From Vreelandella boliviensis LC1 (GTDB taxonomy: Bacteria; Pseudomonadota; Gammaproteobacteria; Pseudomonadales; Halomonadaceae), in NCBI RefSeq assembly GCF_000236035.1, contig NZ_JH393257.1, positions 62,397 to 126,396 on the forward strand: DNA of 64,000 nt, written 5' to 3'. Made by a program: the position numbers and the translations under genes. Of this stretch, positions 38,206 to 46,842 are shown piece after piece. The notes beneath the pieces are model-generated. The model had not been told where the DNA came from. It ran no database searches and worked only from the letters and a program-made list of their open reading frames with translations. Every line of letters begins with the position of its first letter. Position 1 is the first letter of the stretch.

Positions 38206-39396
38206 ATGAAACATCACGATAAGCCGTTAACCCTGCTGGGCGACCTTACCGCCGCAGACTTTCTGGCCAATTATTGGCAGCAAAAGCCGCTGCTGATCCG
38301 TGGCGCGATGCCAGATTTCATCAGCCCTATTGAGGCTGACGAGCTGGCCGGTCTCGCCTGCGAGCCTGGCGTAGAAGCACGCCTAGTCGAAGAAGAAGGC
38401 CCGGATGGCCCTTGGCAGGTCTCCCACGGTCCCTTTGATGAAGCCACCTTTGAACGGCTACCGGAAAACAATTGGAGTCTGCTGGTACAGGCAGTTGATC
38501 ACTATGTGCCCGCAGTGGCAGCGCTGTTGGACGAATTTGACTTCCTGCCCCGCTGGCGGCTGGATGACGTGATGATCAGCTACGCGCCTCCTGGCGGCAA
38601 TGTGGGCGCGCATATCGATCAGTACGATGTCTTTTTACTCCAGGCCAGTGGCCACCGCCGCTGGCAGCTAGGTGGCAAACTGACCGATGATGCGCCGATT
38701 ATCCAAGGCATCGATCTGCGCATTCTGAAGGAGTTCACCGTAGAACCCGACTCCGACTGGGTGCTTGACCCAGGCGACATGCTTTATCTCCCTCCCGGCT
38801 GGGCGCATCACGGCATTAGCCAGAGCGATGACTGCATGACCATTTCGGTTGGTTTTCGCGCACCTTCCGCCGACGAGGCAATCACCTCCTACGCAGACTA
38901 TTTGGGCGAGCAGCTTCCCGCCTCCCAGCGTTACAGCGATGCGGGCATGACGCCTGCGCAGCAGCTCGGTGAATTGGACGACGCGGCCGTTGAACGCATG
39001 CGTCAGCTGATTATATCCACGCTGGATAACCCTACTCAGGTCGCCCAATGGTTTGGCCGGGTGATGACCCAGCCAAAATATGTCGATCAAGTGGTGCCGC
39101 TTGAAACGCCGATGGACGAAGCAGCGCTTGTTGCTCAACTACAAGATGGCGATCCGCTCTATCATATGCCTGGCTCACGCTTTGCTTGGCGTAGTGATGC
39201 CAGCGGCACCACGCTATTTGTCGATGGCGATGGCCACGCCTGCTCGGCTGAGTTAGCTAAGCGACTTGCCGACACCACCCCGCTCTACGCCGAAGACCTT
39301 GAGCTTGACGGTGCCGCTGCGCTATTCACGCAGTTGGTCAATACCGGTAGCCTGGGCTTTATGAGCGATGAAGGTGATGACGACGAGGAGTACTAA
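38206..39396 (+). CDS. roxA: 50S ribosomal protein L16 arginine 3-hydroxylase RoxA
   Basis: Fe(II)/2-oxoglutarate JmjC oxygenase (YcfD family) that hydroxylates an arginine of ribosomal protein L16; 396 residues. The iron triad is visible: His136 and Asp138 in GAHIDQYDVF and His201 in PPGWAHHGIS. FLANYWQQKPLLIRGA is the N-terminal signature, and the C-terminal winged-helix part (about 290-380) is present. In E. coli it neighbours purB with phoPQ between; here only 54 bases separate them. The stop codon overlaps the next gene's ATG (TAATG). Confidence 0.95.
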   Translation: MKHHDKPLTLLGDLTAADFLANYWQQKPLLIRGAMPDFISPIEADELAGLACEPGVEARLVEEEGPDGPWQVSHGPFDEATFERLPENNWSLLVQAVDHYVPAVAALLDEFDFLPRWRLDDVMISYAPPGGNVGAHIDQYDVFLLQASGHRRWQLGGKLTDDAPIIQGIDLRILKEFTVEPDSDWVLDPGDMLYLPPGWAHHGISQSDDCMTISVGFRAPSADEAITSYADYLGEQLPASQRYSDAGMTPAQQLGELDDAAVERMRQLIISTLDNPTQVAQWFGRVMTQPKYVDQVVPLETPMDEAALVAQLQDGDPLYHMPGSRFAWRSDASGTTLFVDGDGHACSAELAKRLADTTPLYAEDLELDGAAALFTQLVNTGSLGFMSDEGDDDEEY

Positions 39397-39821
39397 TGGC
39401 GATTACCCACATTAGTACGGGTGACTGGGAAACGCTTGGTTCGACGGCCAGCGAAATCCGGCGCAGAGTGTTTATCGATGAACAGAGCGTGCCCCTGGAA
39501 GAGGAGTGGGATGGCCTGGATCCCGAGTGCGTGCACTTTCTAGCCACGCTTGACGGCCAGCCGGTAGGCACCGCACGCCTACTGCCCGATGCCCATATTG
39601 GCCGTGTCGCAGTGCTTGCCGATGCCCGCGGTACTGGCATTGGCGTGCTGCTGATGCAAGCCGCCATTGAAGCAGCCCGCTATGCGGGTCACGCCCAAGT
39701 GGCACTCAGCGCTCAGGTACATGCTCTGGCGTTTTATGAGCGGTTAGGCTTCGTCGCCCACGGCGATGAGTTTCTGGATGCAGGCATCCCCCATAGAGAA
39801 ATGACGCTTTCGCTCGTGTAA
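39396..39821 (+). CDS. GNAT-family N-acetyltransferase (YjcF/ElaA-like)
   Basis: Acetyl-CoA transferase of 141 residues. IRRRVFIDEQSVPLEEEWDG is the typical N-terminal block of YjcF-like GNATs, GTARLLPDAHIGRVAVLADARG leads into the acetyl-CoA loop RGTGIGVLLMQAA (about 73-85), and ALAFYERLGFVAHGDEFLDAGIPHREM closes the fold. The substrate is unknown. One-base overlap with roxA suggests translational coupling and possibly a shared role, for instance another protein modification; that is inference. Followed by a strong terminator. Confidence 0.9.
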   Translation: MAITHISTGDWETLGSTASEIRRRVFIDEQSVPLEEEWDGLDPECVHFLATLDGQPVGTARLLPDAHIGRVAVLADARGTGIGVLLMQAAIEAARYAGHAQVALSAQVHALAFYERLGFVAHGDEFLDAGIPHREMTLSLV

Positions 39822-39843
39822 TAAGCTATCTTGATTGATCTCT

Positions 39844-39869
39844 AGCACTGCCTCGGCAGTGCTTTTTTA
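39844..39869 (+). terminator. Rho-independent terminator after the GNAT gene
   Basis: AGCACTGCC-TC-GGCAGTGCT followed by TTTTT. Ends the purB/roxA/GNAT transcript. Confidence 0.9.
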
Positions 39870-40232
39870 TGCCTTCCTGACGAAAAACCACTACACAAAC
39901 CCACCGTTTTCGCACCTTCCTGTAGTCGGGTTACAACGACCTGTGCCCCCAAGTGCCAATTGTTCATTGAGCCATCCTCGTAGATAGTTGTTGCATTGCA
40001 GCGCTATGGCGATGGGGTGAATGCTTCAAGCCCACGACGCTGTATCAGATGCACTTAGCTCTTATGTCTCTAGCACCCAATACGATTGGCTTAGAGACGA
40101 TTGGCTTAAAGACAAAAACGCGAAATTCAATGATGCTGAACACACCTTCGCAGGTGCAGCATTAGCAAGCACTGATTGGCGAAACACCATCAGCATTTAA
40201 GAACTGCTATCACAACCGAAGAGGGTAAGCTC
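39870..40232. other. 363-bp spacer upstream of aceA
   Basis: No gene recognised. It should contain the aceA promoter and a leader. A 2 x 15-bp duplication (ACGATTGGCTTAGAG then ACGATTGGCTTAAAG) lies at 40082-40111. GAGGGTAAG at 40221 is the ribosome binding site of aceA. I could not identify a specific operator. Confidence 0.55.
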
Positions 40233-41831
40233 ATGACAGGACTGCTCGACGATATCAAAGCAATGGCCCAGCTACGCGAAGCACAAGGCGGCAAATGGGA
40301 AGCCATCAAACCTGAGTATGCCGCCCGTATGCGTGCTCAAAACCGTTTTCACACCGGCCTGGACATTGCTCGCTACACCGCCAAAGTCATGCGCGAAGAT
40401 ATGGCTGCTTACGATGCTGATACCGCACAGTACACCCAGTCACTGGGCTGCTGGCACGGCTTTATTGGTCAGCAAAAACTTATCTCGATCAAAAAGCACT
40501 TTGGTACCACCAAACGTAGTTACCTCTACCTGTCAGGCTGGATGGTTGCCGCGCTGCGCTCCGAATTCGGCCCACTGCCCGACCAGTCAATGCACGAAAA
40601 AACCTCCGTCGCGGATTTGATCGAAGAGCTCTACACCTTCCTAAAGCAAGCCGATGCATGGGAACTTAACCACCTGTTCCGCGCCCTGGACGAAGCCAAA
40701 GAGGCTGGCAACAGCGGCAAAGAGCAGGAACTGATCAGCAAAATTGATAATTACGAAACCCATATCGTCCCGATCATTGCTGACATCGACGCTGGCTTTG
40801 GTAACGCAGAAGCCACTTACCTGCTAGCCAAGAAGTTTATTCAAGCGGGTGCTTGCTGTATCCAGTTGGAAAACCAAGTCTCTGATGAGAAGCAGTGCGG
40901 TCACCAGGACGGTAAAGTCACCGTGCCCCATGAAGACTTCCTGGCCAAAATTAACGCCGTGCGTTACGCCTTTTTGGAACTCGGCATTGAAGATGGCGTT
41001 ATCGTTGCGCGTACCGACTCACTCGGTGCTGGTTTGACGCAGAAAATTGCCGTCACCAATGAACCAGGTGACCTAGGCGATCTGTACAACAGCTTCCTGG
41101 ACGGCGATGTGATTGAGAACGCCGCCGACATCAACAACGGCGACGTGGTCATCAAGCAGAACGGCAAGCTGGTTAAACCCAAGCGTCTCGCTTCGGGCCT
41201 TTACCAGTTCAAACCAGACACTGGCGAAGATCGCGTGATTCTTGACTGTATCACCAGCCTGCAAAACGGCGCCGACCTGCTATGGATCGAAACCGAGAAG
41301 CCTCACGTTGGCCAGATCGCCAGCATGGTTAATCGGATTCGCGATGTCGTGCCGGATGCCAAACTGGTCTACAACAACTCACCGTCGTTCAACTGGACTT
41401 TAAACTTCCGCCAGCAAGTGTTCGATGCGTGGCAGGAAGAGGGTAAAGATGTTTCGGCTTACCAGCGCGACAAGCTGATGAGCGCCGAGTACGACGAGAC
41501 CGAACTTGGCCAGCTGGCCGATGAATGGACGCGTAACTTCCAGCGCGACTCGTCTCGCGAAGCGGGTATCTTCCACCACTTAATTACGCTGCCGACTTAC
41601 CATACCGCAGCCCTGTCCACCGACAATCTAGCGAAAGGCTACTTCGGTGACGAAGGTATGCTGGCTTACGTGAAAGGCGTACAGCGCCAGGAAATTCGCC
41701 AGGGAATCGCCACTGTTCGCCACCAGGATATGGCAGGCTCAAATATCGGTGATGATCACAAAGAGTTCTTCCATGGCGATGCCGCGCTCAAAGCCGGTGG
41801 TAAAGACAATACCATGAACCAGTTTGGCTAA
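40233..41831 (+). CDS. aceA: isocitrate lyase AceA
   Basis: Glyoxylate-shunt enzyme splitting isocitrate into succinate and glyoxylate, needed for growth on acetate or fatty acids. With 532 residues it is the longer Pseudomonas-type subgroup, not the 434-residue E. coli type. The catalytic cysteine Cys222 lies in EKQCGHQDGK. Other blocks are ADIDAGFGNAEATYLLAKK (metal site, about 188-206) and VYNNSPSFNWTLNFR (about 385). ATG 40233 has GAGGG upstream; the 19-codon upstream extension does not look conserved. Transcribed alone, ended by a strong terminator. Confidence 0.97.
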   Translation: MTGLLDDIKAMAQLREAQGGKWEAIKPEYAARMRAQNRFHTGLDIARYTAKVMREDMAAYDADTAQYTQSLGCWHGFIGQQKLISIKKHFGTTKRSYLYLSGWMVAALRSEFGPLPDQSMHEKTSVADLIEELYTFLKQADAWELNHLFRALDEAKEAGNSGKEQELISKIDNYETHIVPIIADIDAGFGNAEATYLLAKKFIQAGACCIQLENQVSDEKQCGHQDGKVTVPHEDFLAKINAVRYAFLELGIEDGVIVARTDSLGAGLTQKIAVTNEPGDLGDLYNSFLDGDVIENAADINNGDVVIKQNGKLVKPKRLASGLYQFKPDTGEDRVILDCITSLQNGADLLWIETEKPHVGQIASMVNRIRDVVPDAKLVYNNSPSFNWTLNFRQQVFDAWQEEGKDVSAYQRDKLMSAEYDETELGQLADEWTRNFQRDSSREAGIFHHLITLPTYHTAALSTDNLAKGYFGDEGMLAYVKGVQRQEIRQGIATVRHQDMAGSNIGDDHKEFFHGDAALKAGGKDNTMNQFG

Positions 41832-41873
41832 TTAGCAGGCTCTAACGCCTTAATTGACCATGTAACTCCTGCG

Positions 41874-41901
41874 ACAGGAGGCCTCTTGGCCTCCTGTTTT
41901 T
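41874..41901 (+). terminator. Rho-independent terminator of aceA
   Basis: ACAGGAGGCC-TCTT-GGCCTCCTGT, a perfect 10-bp stem followed by TTTTG. Confidence 0.93.
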
Positions 41902-42138
41902 GCTTGTCTAGCGATATTTGCACACTGTTTTCTTAATACACTGTTAGACTCTCCATTAAGCTATTTTTTGGCTACCGCTCTATCAGCTTTGATCTTTTTA
42001 TAAGATCGCTGGTCAAAGACATTAGCATCGGCTATCTTTAACGAACACTGTTCTTTAACTGCAATCTCTCCTTTGCCTGCCCTATCGGTGACAGGTACAT
42101 GGATGACAGTTATAAAAATAGACACTCTGGAGGTTTTA
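41902..42138. promoter_or_regulatory. spacer with a candidate promoter for the lipoprotein gene
   Basis: Together with the aceA terminator this makes a 307-bp gap. GTGACA (42088-42093), a 17-base spacer and TATAAA (42111-42116) form a plausible sigma-70 promoter, placing the start about 16 bases before the lipoprotein ATG. CTGGAGG at 42127-42133 is its ribosome binding site. Nothing else recognised. Confidence 0.5.
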
Positions 42139-42609
42139 ATGAAACGTCTTCTTCTACCTGTTGCCGCACTGAGCATTCTCACGCTGGCAGGCTGTGCCAA
42201 CACTGCACCCTATTCAGGTGATGTCTATCGCGGCAGCCAAGCGCAAACCGGCCAAAGTGTCACTTACGGTACTATTGTGGCGATTCGCCCGGTACAGATC
42301 CAAGCAGAAAGCCGTGCAGGCGGCCTTTTAGGTAGCGGCGGTGGCGCGATTATCGGTGGTCTGCTGGGTAACCAAGTGGGCGGCGGCTCAGGTCGCCAGT
42401 TGGCGACTGTTGCAGGCGCACTCGGTGGTGCAGTGGCAGGCACGGCCGCTGAAGATGCGACTAACCGCATTAATGCACTAGAAATGGAAATTCGTCGCGA
42501 TGACGGCACCAACGTGGTCGTCGTTCAGAAAGCTGACCATCAATATCAAGCGGGACAACGTGTACGCATGATTGGTAATGGCGCCAGCATGAGTGTTGCG
42601 CCCTATTGA
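42139..42609 (+). CDS. SlyB-like glycine-zipper outer-membrane lipoprotein
   Basis: Lipoprotein of 156 residues. The signal peptide MKRLLLPVAALSILTLAGC ends in lipobox LAGC (Cys19), and Asn is at position +3 from the Cys start, consistent with outer-membrane sorting. GGLLGSGGGAIIGGLLGNQVGGGSG (split across about 72-96) and a second GALGGAVAGTAAEDA stretch form a glycine-zipper hairpin as in SlyB/Pcp/OmpA-associated lipoproteins, followed by a small beta domain ending VRMIGNGASMSVAPY. It probably helps outer-membrane integrity under stress. ATG chosen for the signal peptide and ribosome binding site. Confidence 0.9.
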   Translation: MKRLLLPVAALSILTLAGCANTAPYSGDVYRGSQAQTGQSVTYGTIVAIRPVQIQAESRAGGLLGSGGGAIIGGLLGNQVGGGSGRQLATVAGALGGAVAGTAAEDATNRINALEMEIRRDDGTNVVVVQKADHQYQAGQRVRMIGNGASMSVAPY

Positions 42610-42647
42610 TAGAAAGCGTTATTGAATAGCGCTTCATCGTCACAAAA

Positions 42648-42684
42648 AAAGCCCGGCCATCTATCGTGATGACCGGGCTTTTTA
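42648..42684 (+). terminator. Rho-independent terminator of the lipoprotein gene
   Basis: AAAGCCCGG / CCGGGCTTT arms with a partly paired 16-base interior, flanked by AAAAAA and TTTTT, so it may work on both strands (also for the convergent small membrane-protein gene). Confidence 0.9.
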
Positions 42685-42685
42685 A

Positions 42686-42718
42686 CTACTGCTTAGCTAC
42701 TGCTTAGCTACTGCCTAG
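42686..42718. repeat. 3 x 11-bp tandem repeat
   Basis: CTACTGCTTAG twice and CTACTGCCTAG once, between the terminator and the end of the small membrane-protein gene. Confidence 0.9.
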
Positions 42719-42755
42719 TTATGCCTGCATCTCTATGTTATTGCTGTAGGTGTCG

Positions 42756-43037
42756 TCAGTGGTTAGCTTTGCTGCCCGCCCAGTTAACCAACGCCATGAC
42801 TGCCCAGCCAACCAGGCCCAACAGAATAACCACCAGCAGCATATCCACCGGCTTGACTAACGTCGTTGCGCCCAGCACTGCCAGCGTAATCACCCATAGA
42901 TAGCGGTTGTCGCCATGAGTTTTCAAAAAACTGGGTAACACCTTATCTAATCCCTGGCTGACACCGCTATTCCAACGCTGATAAGAAAAATAAGCAATTA
43001 GGCAAAATGCGATAAGCCAAATAATCAAGATTGTCAT
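42756..43037 (-). CDS. small inner-membrane protein of unknown function
   Basis: Protein of 93 residues with a hydrophobic N-terminal segment (MTILIIWLIAFCLIAYFSY) and two more hydrophobic stretches after residue 45 (LWVITLAVLGATTLV and LLVVILLGLVGWAVMALV), so probably three membrane passes. The ATG at 43037 has GGAG six bases upstream; an ATG four codons earlier lacks one. No family recognised. Convergent with the lipoprotein gene and divergent from slyD. Confidence 0.65.
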   Translation of the reverse strand: MTILIIWLIAFCLIAYFSYQRWNSGVSQGLDKVLPSFLKTHGDNRYLWVITLAVLGATTLVKPVDMLLVVILLGLVGWAVMALVNWAGSKANH

Positions 43038-43213
43038 TTCATGCTCCATAAGTAATAGGGCAAAGGAAAAAGTGATGGTCGTAGGGTATCCCTGGTCACC
43101 CTGGCGCGCAATACCGCCAAAAGTGGTGAGTAGGAAAAAGCGCCGCTACCCCCTGACAAGCCAGCCCACACGCGTTACCATATCGGTACATGCACTCCCC
43201 GAAAGGTTATTCC

Positions 43214-43696
43214 ATGCAAATTGCGCAAAACTCAGTTGTCGCGTTCCACTACACCCTGACCAACGACGCTGGTGAAGTGCTTGACAGTTCTGAAGGCCGT
43301 GAGCCACTTACTTATCTACATGGCGCCGGCAATATTATTCCAGGTCTCGAGAAAGAGCTGGAAGGTCGCGCGGCAGGCGATAAGCTGAACGTTGCTGTAT
43401 CCCCTGAAGAAGGTTACGGCGAGCTGCAAGAGCAGCTGATGCAAGAAGTACCCCGCGATGCCTTCCAGGGCGTTGAAAGCATTGAGCCGGGCATGCAGTT
43501 CCAAGCCCAGACCCAAGGCGGCCCACTGATGGTGACCGTCAAGAAAGTCGAAGGCGATACGGTCGTTGTCGATGGCAACCACCCGCTAGCAGGTCAGCAG
43601 CTCAACTTTGACGTTGAGATCGCTGAAGTACGTGAAGCCAGCGCTGAAGAAGTAGAGCACGGCCACGTGCACGGCGAAGGCGGCGTTGAGCACTAA
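43214..43696 (+). CDS. slyD: FKBP-type peptidyl-prolyl isomerase SlyD
   Basis: Cytoplasmic prolyl isomerase and metallochaperone of 160 residues. MQIAQNSVVAFHYTLTN, LHGAGNIIPGLEKELEG and the VAVSPEEGYGE segment are SlyD hallmarks, the insert-in-flap domain covers about 70-125, and NHPLAGQQLNFDVEIAEVREA is conserved. The tail EHGHVHGEGGVEH is a short His-rich metal-binding end, smaller than the E. coli tail. In E. coli SlyD supplies nickel to hydrogenase maturation; location beside nikR and nikABCDE supports a nickel role here. Confidence 0.95.
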   Translation: MQIAQNSVVAFHYTLTNDAGEVLDSSEGREPLTYLHGAGNIIPGLEKELEGRAAGDKLNVAVSPEEGYGELQEQLMQEVPRDAFQGVESIEPGMQFQAQTQGGPLMVTVKKVEGDTVVVDGNHPLAGQQLNFDVEIAEVREASAEEVEHGHVHGEGGVEH

Positions 43697-43717
43697 TTGC
43701 TCTCGCGCTTGCGTTCT

Positions 43718-43750
43718 AAAAGGGTGACCCGATCGGGTCGCCCTTTTTTA
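43718..43750 (+). terminator. Rho-independent terminator of slyD
   Basis: AAAGGG-T-GACCCGATCGGGTC-G-CCCTTT, long stem with one mismatch, then TTTTT. It lies between convergent slyD and nikR. Confidence 0.92.
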
Positions 43751-43769
43751 TATCTAACAACAAAACTGC

Positions 43770-44171
43770 CTACTCATCGGGTATCAGCACTAGCTGCCCG
43801 TGGCGCACGCTCCGCGATGAGGTGACTTCGGCGGCAAACTGCTTGAGCGCACGCCCCTGGCCTTTGAGCAGCGCTACTTCCAAGCAACTGTCATGATTGA
43901 TATGCACATGCAGGGTCGAAAGCGTAAGGTCATGATGGTCATGGGAGTGGCGCGTTAAGCGCTTGGACAGCTCGCGAGCAGCATGATCATAGACATACAC
44001 CAGTGCGCCCATGCAGGGCGAGTCCGGTGCAGCCTCTTCTCTCACCTGCTTTAAGCCACTACGGGTCAAATCGCGAATCGCCTCTGAGCGGTTTTGATAG
44101 CCACGCTCGCGCATCAACGCGTCCACTTCCGCCACTAGCTCCTCATCAAGCGTTACTGTTACACGCTGCAT
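43770..44171 (-). CDS. nikR: nickel-responsive transcriptional regulator NikR
   Basis: Ribbon-helix-helix repressor of 133 residues; with bound Ni it represses the nik transporter genes. The N-terminal DNA-binding strand is MQRVTVTLDEELVAEVDAL with GYQNRSEAIRDL. The high-affinity nickel ligands line up with E. coli His76, His87, His89 and Cys95, here as His77, His88, His90 and Cys96 in the TLHVHINHDSC segment. Divergent from nikA; the spacer carries a perfect NikR box, so the assignment is strong. Confidence 0.97.
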   Translation of the reverse strand: MQRVTVTLDEELVAEVDALMRERGYQNRSEAIRDLTRSGLKQVREEAAPDSPCMGALVYVYDHAARELSKRLTRHSHDHHDLTLSTLHVHINHDSCLEVALLKGQGRALKQFAAEVTSSRSVRHGQLVLIPDE

Positions 44172-44222
44172 TCACGCCCCCTCTTGTAATGACACGCTTT
44201 TATTGTGCTGCCGCCGCCGTTA

Positions 44223-44250
44223 GTATGATGTTATTGTAAAAACATCATAC
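44223..44250. promoter_or_regulatory. NikR operator upstream of nikA
   Basis: GTATGA, 16 bases, TCATAC: exactly the E. coli NikR consensus. The left half-site contains TATGAT (44224-44229), which can act as a -10 box for nikA, with a weak -35 near 44201. Binding of Ni-NikR would cover it. The match is visible; binding is inferred. Confidence 0.92.
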
Positions 44251-44281
44251 CAGTGACGCTAACAGCATAAAGGATAAAGCG

Positions 44282-45871
44282 ATGGCTAAACCAACTCCGC
44301 CCATCTTACTGGGTATTGCACTAAGTTGTTTAGTCGTGGCCACCGCTGTGCAGGCAAAAGAGCAGTTGGTGCTTGCCATTGGCGGCGAACCTGAACAGGG
44401 TTTCGACCCGCTGCTGGGCTGGGGGCAGTACGGTAACTCAATGTTTCAGTCGACGCTGCTCTCCCGGGGCAGAGACCTTACGCCACAGCCAGAACTGGCC
44501 ACTGCGTGGTCGCTCTCTGAAGATCGCCTGACCTGGACACTCACGCTGCGTGACGATGCCCGCTTTACCGACGGCACGCCGCTGACCGCTGAAGATGTGG
44601 CCTATACCTTCAACGCCGCGGCCAAGGCAGGTGGGCGTGCCGACCTAAGTGCCCTGGATCATGCGCAAGCCGTGGATGAGTATACCGTCAAGCTTCATCT
44701 CCGCGCCCCTCGTATCACCTTTGTTGATCAGCTAATGACGCTGGGGATTGTGCCGAGCGCCGAGCGTGACAACGGCTATAGCGAGCAGTATGGCCGCCAG
44801 CCCCTGGGTTCCGGCCCCTATCAGCTAGTAGAGTGGCAGGAAGGCGAGCAGCTCATTGTTGAACGTAACCCTTACTTCTACGGCCCTACGCCCGCGTTTG
44901 AACGGCTGGTGTTTCTATTTACCGGTGAAGACGCCTCGCTTAGTGCCGCCCATGCTGGCCAGGTTGATATCGCCTCGGTTCCCCCAGCGCTAGCCACCAA
45001 TGTTCCGGCGCATATGCAGCGCATAAGCATGGAGAGCGTCGATAATCGCGGCATTCTGTTCCCCATGCAGTCTGCTAATAGCAAACACGCCGCCTCCGGC
45101 GCGCCGATTGGCAACGACGTGACCGCAGATATTGCCATCCGTCAGGCGATTAACCTTGCGGTTGATCGCGATACGCTGGTGGAGGTGGCCCTGCATGGCT
45201 ACGGGCGCCCCGCTTTTGGCCCGGCGGACGGTTTGCCCTGGAGCAGTAGCGATGAACGCCTTGCCGCGCCCGACCTTGAGCAGGCGGAGGAGATACTCGA
45301 TGCCGCAGGCTGGCAGCTACACGACGATGGCCTGCGCTATAAAGATGGCCTGCCCGCTAGCTTTCGACTTACCTACCCCTCCAGCGATACCACCCGACAA
45401 CTGCTTGCGGAAGTCAGTGCCGAGATGGTGCGTCCACTGGGAATTGAGATACAGCCCACCGGCCGTCACTGGGACGAAATCCAGCGCGAAGCGCTGCATC
45501 AGGACGCCATTATGTTTGGCTTTGGCAGCCACAGCCCCCAAGAGGTTTACTACCTCTTCCACAGCCAGCATGCTGGTAATGGTTTCTACAACAGCGGCTT
45601 CTATGCTAATTCAAAGGTAGACACCCACTTGGACGCCGCCCAGGCAGCAGAAAGTATCGAGCAAGCCAACCGCGAGTGGCAGGCTGCGCAGTGGGACGGT
45701 GCCACCGGCTACGGTGTGCGCGGCGATAATAGCTGGGCTTGGCTGGTCAATCTGGAACACGTCTATTTTACCGATACCTGCTTAGATGTCGGCGAGCTGG
45801 GTGTGGCGCCTCACGGCCACGGCTGGCCGATCACCGCCAACTTGCTTGATTGGCGCTGGACGTGCGACTGA
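44282..45871 (+). CDS. nikA: nickel ABC transporter substrate-binding protein NikA-like
   Basis: Periplasmic solute-binding protein (SBP family 5), 529 residues, with a signal peptide ending near VQAKEQ (about residue 26). LVLAIGGEPEQGFDPLLGWG, LTPQPELATAWSLSED and LTWTLTLRDDARFTDGTPLTAEDV are typical of the family. The His residue that E. coli NikA uses to hold the Ni complex (in PYDPHAF) is not at an obvious equivalent place; the local sequence is SHSPQEVYYLF, so the ligand may resemble CntA-type metallophore complexes. The nickel function rests on the NikR box and the operon. Confidence 0.9.
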   Translation: MAKPTPPILLGIALSCLVVATAVQAKEQLVLAIGGEPEQGFDPLLGWGQYGNSMFQSTLLSRGRDLTPQPELATAWSLSEDRLTWTLTLRDDARFTDGTPLTAEDVAYTFNAAAKAGGRADLSALDHAQAVDEYTVKLHLRAPRITFVDQLMTLGIVPSAERDNGYSEQYGRQPLGSGPYQLVEWQEGEQLIVERNPYFYGPTPAFERLVFLFTGEDASLSAAHAGQVDIASVPPALATNVPAHMQRISMESVDNRGILFPMQSANSKHAASGAPIGNDVTADIAIRQAINLAVDRDTLVEVALHGYGRPAFGPADGLPWSSSDERLAAPDLEQAEEILDAAGWQLHDDGLRYKDGLPASFRLTYPSSDTTRQLLAEVSAEMVRPLGIEIQPTGRHWDEIQREALHQDAIMFGFGSHSPQEVYYLFHSQHAGNGFYNSGFYANSKVDTHLDAAQAAESIEQANREWQAAQWDGATGYGVRGDNSWAWLVNLEHVYFTDTCLDVGELGVAPHGHGWPITANLLDWRWTCD

Positions 45872-46842
45872 TTACGCCTATCGCCAAGCGCTTGGCTCGC
45901 CTGGCGTTGGTGTTGCTGTGCGTCGCCCTGGTGTCCTATGGGCTGATGATGGCCTCGCCCATTGACCCCATTGATGCCTACCTTGGCCCGCAAATGGCCC
46001 AGGTAAGCCCTGAGCAGCGCGCACTGATTGCCCAGCGCTGGGGGTTTGATGAGTCACCTGCCGTTCAGTTTGGCCACTGGCTCCGCCAGTTAGTAAGCGG
46101 TGATTTAGGCTGGAGTCATGTGTATAACCAGCCGGTTAGTGAGGTGATCGGCCAGCGCTTTCAACGCTCCATTGCGCTACTCGGCAGCGCCTGGCTGCTC
46201 TCTGCGCTGGTGGGTTTTAGCCTAGGGGTTGTGGCGGGCGCCAAAGAGGGCTCCAAGCTGGATAACATCATCAGCACTTACGCCTTCATTACCGCCTCCA
46301 CGCCCGCCTTTTGGATGGCGATACTTGCGGTGCTGCTGTTTTCAGTGACGTTGGGCTGGACGCCCACCTGCTGCGCAGGACCCGCAGGGGCCTTAAATCA
46401 GGAAGTCACCCTAGCCACACGGTTGCACCATTTACTGCTGCCGGTGGCTACCCTGGCATTGCTCGGCATCGCCAATATCACCCTGCACACCCGCACCCGC
46501 ATGCTTGAGCTAATGCGCTCAGACGTTGCTACCCACGCCTTTGCCCAGGGCGCCAGCCGTCTTGATGTGGCCTGGCGCCACGGTCTTCGCCACGCCAGTT
46601 TACCGGCGATTACGCTGGCGTTTGCCTCACTGGGAGAGCTCTTTGGCGGCTCCATTTTAATCGAGCAGGTATTTGCCTACCCAGGTTTAGGCCAAGCCAC
46701 GGTGGCAGCCGGCCTGCGCAGTGATGTTCCGCTGCTGCTGGGCATTGCGCTCTTTACCGCGCTGTTTGTCAGCGTCGGCAATATGATCGCCGATAGCCTC
46801 TACGGCGTTATCGACCCGCGCATTAAGCCTGGTGGACTATGA
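45862..46842 (+). CDS. nikB: nickel ABC transporter permease NikB
   Basis: Inner-membrane permease of about 326 residues, DppB/NikB type, with about six hydrophobic segments. N-terminal RLARLALVLLCVALVSYGLMM, the cytoplasmic EAA-type loop near GASRLDVAWRHGLRHASLPAI (about 233-253), and GELFGGSILIEQVFAYPGLGQA are conserved. Begins at GTG 45862, overlapping the nikA end by 10 bases, which favours translational coupling. Overlaps nikC by ATGA. Confidence 0.93.
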   Translation: MRLITPIAKRLARLALVLLCVALVSYGLMMASPIDPIDAYLGPQMAQVSPEQRALIAQRWGFDESPAVQFGHWLRQLVSGDLGWSHVYNQPVSEVIGQRFQRSIALLGSAWLLSALVGFSLGVVAGAKEGSKLDNIISTYAFITASTPAFWMAILAVLLFSVTLGWTPTCCAGPAGALNQEVTLATRLHHLLLPVATLALLGIANITLHTRTRMLELMRSDVATHAFAQGASRLDVAWRHGLRHASLPAITLAFASLGELFGGSILIEQVFAYPGLGQATVAAGLRSDVPLLLGIALFTALFVSVGNMIADSLYGVIDPRIKPGGL

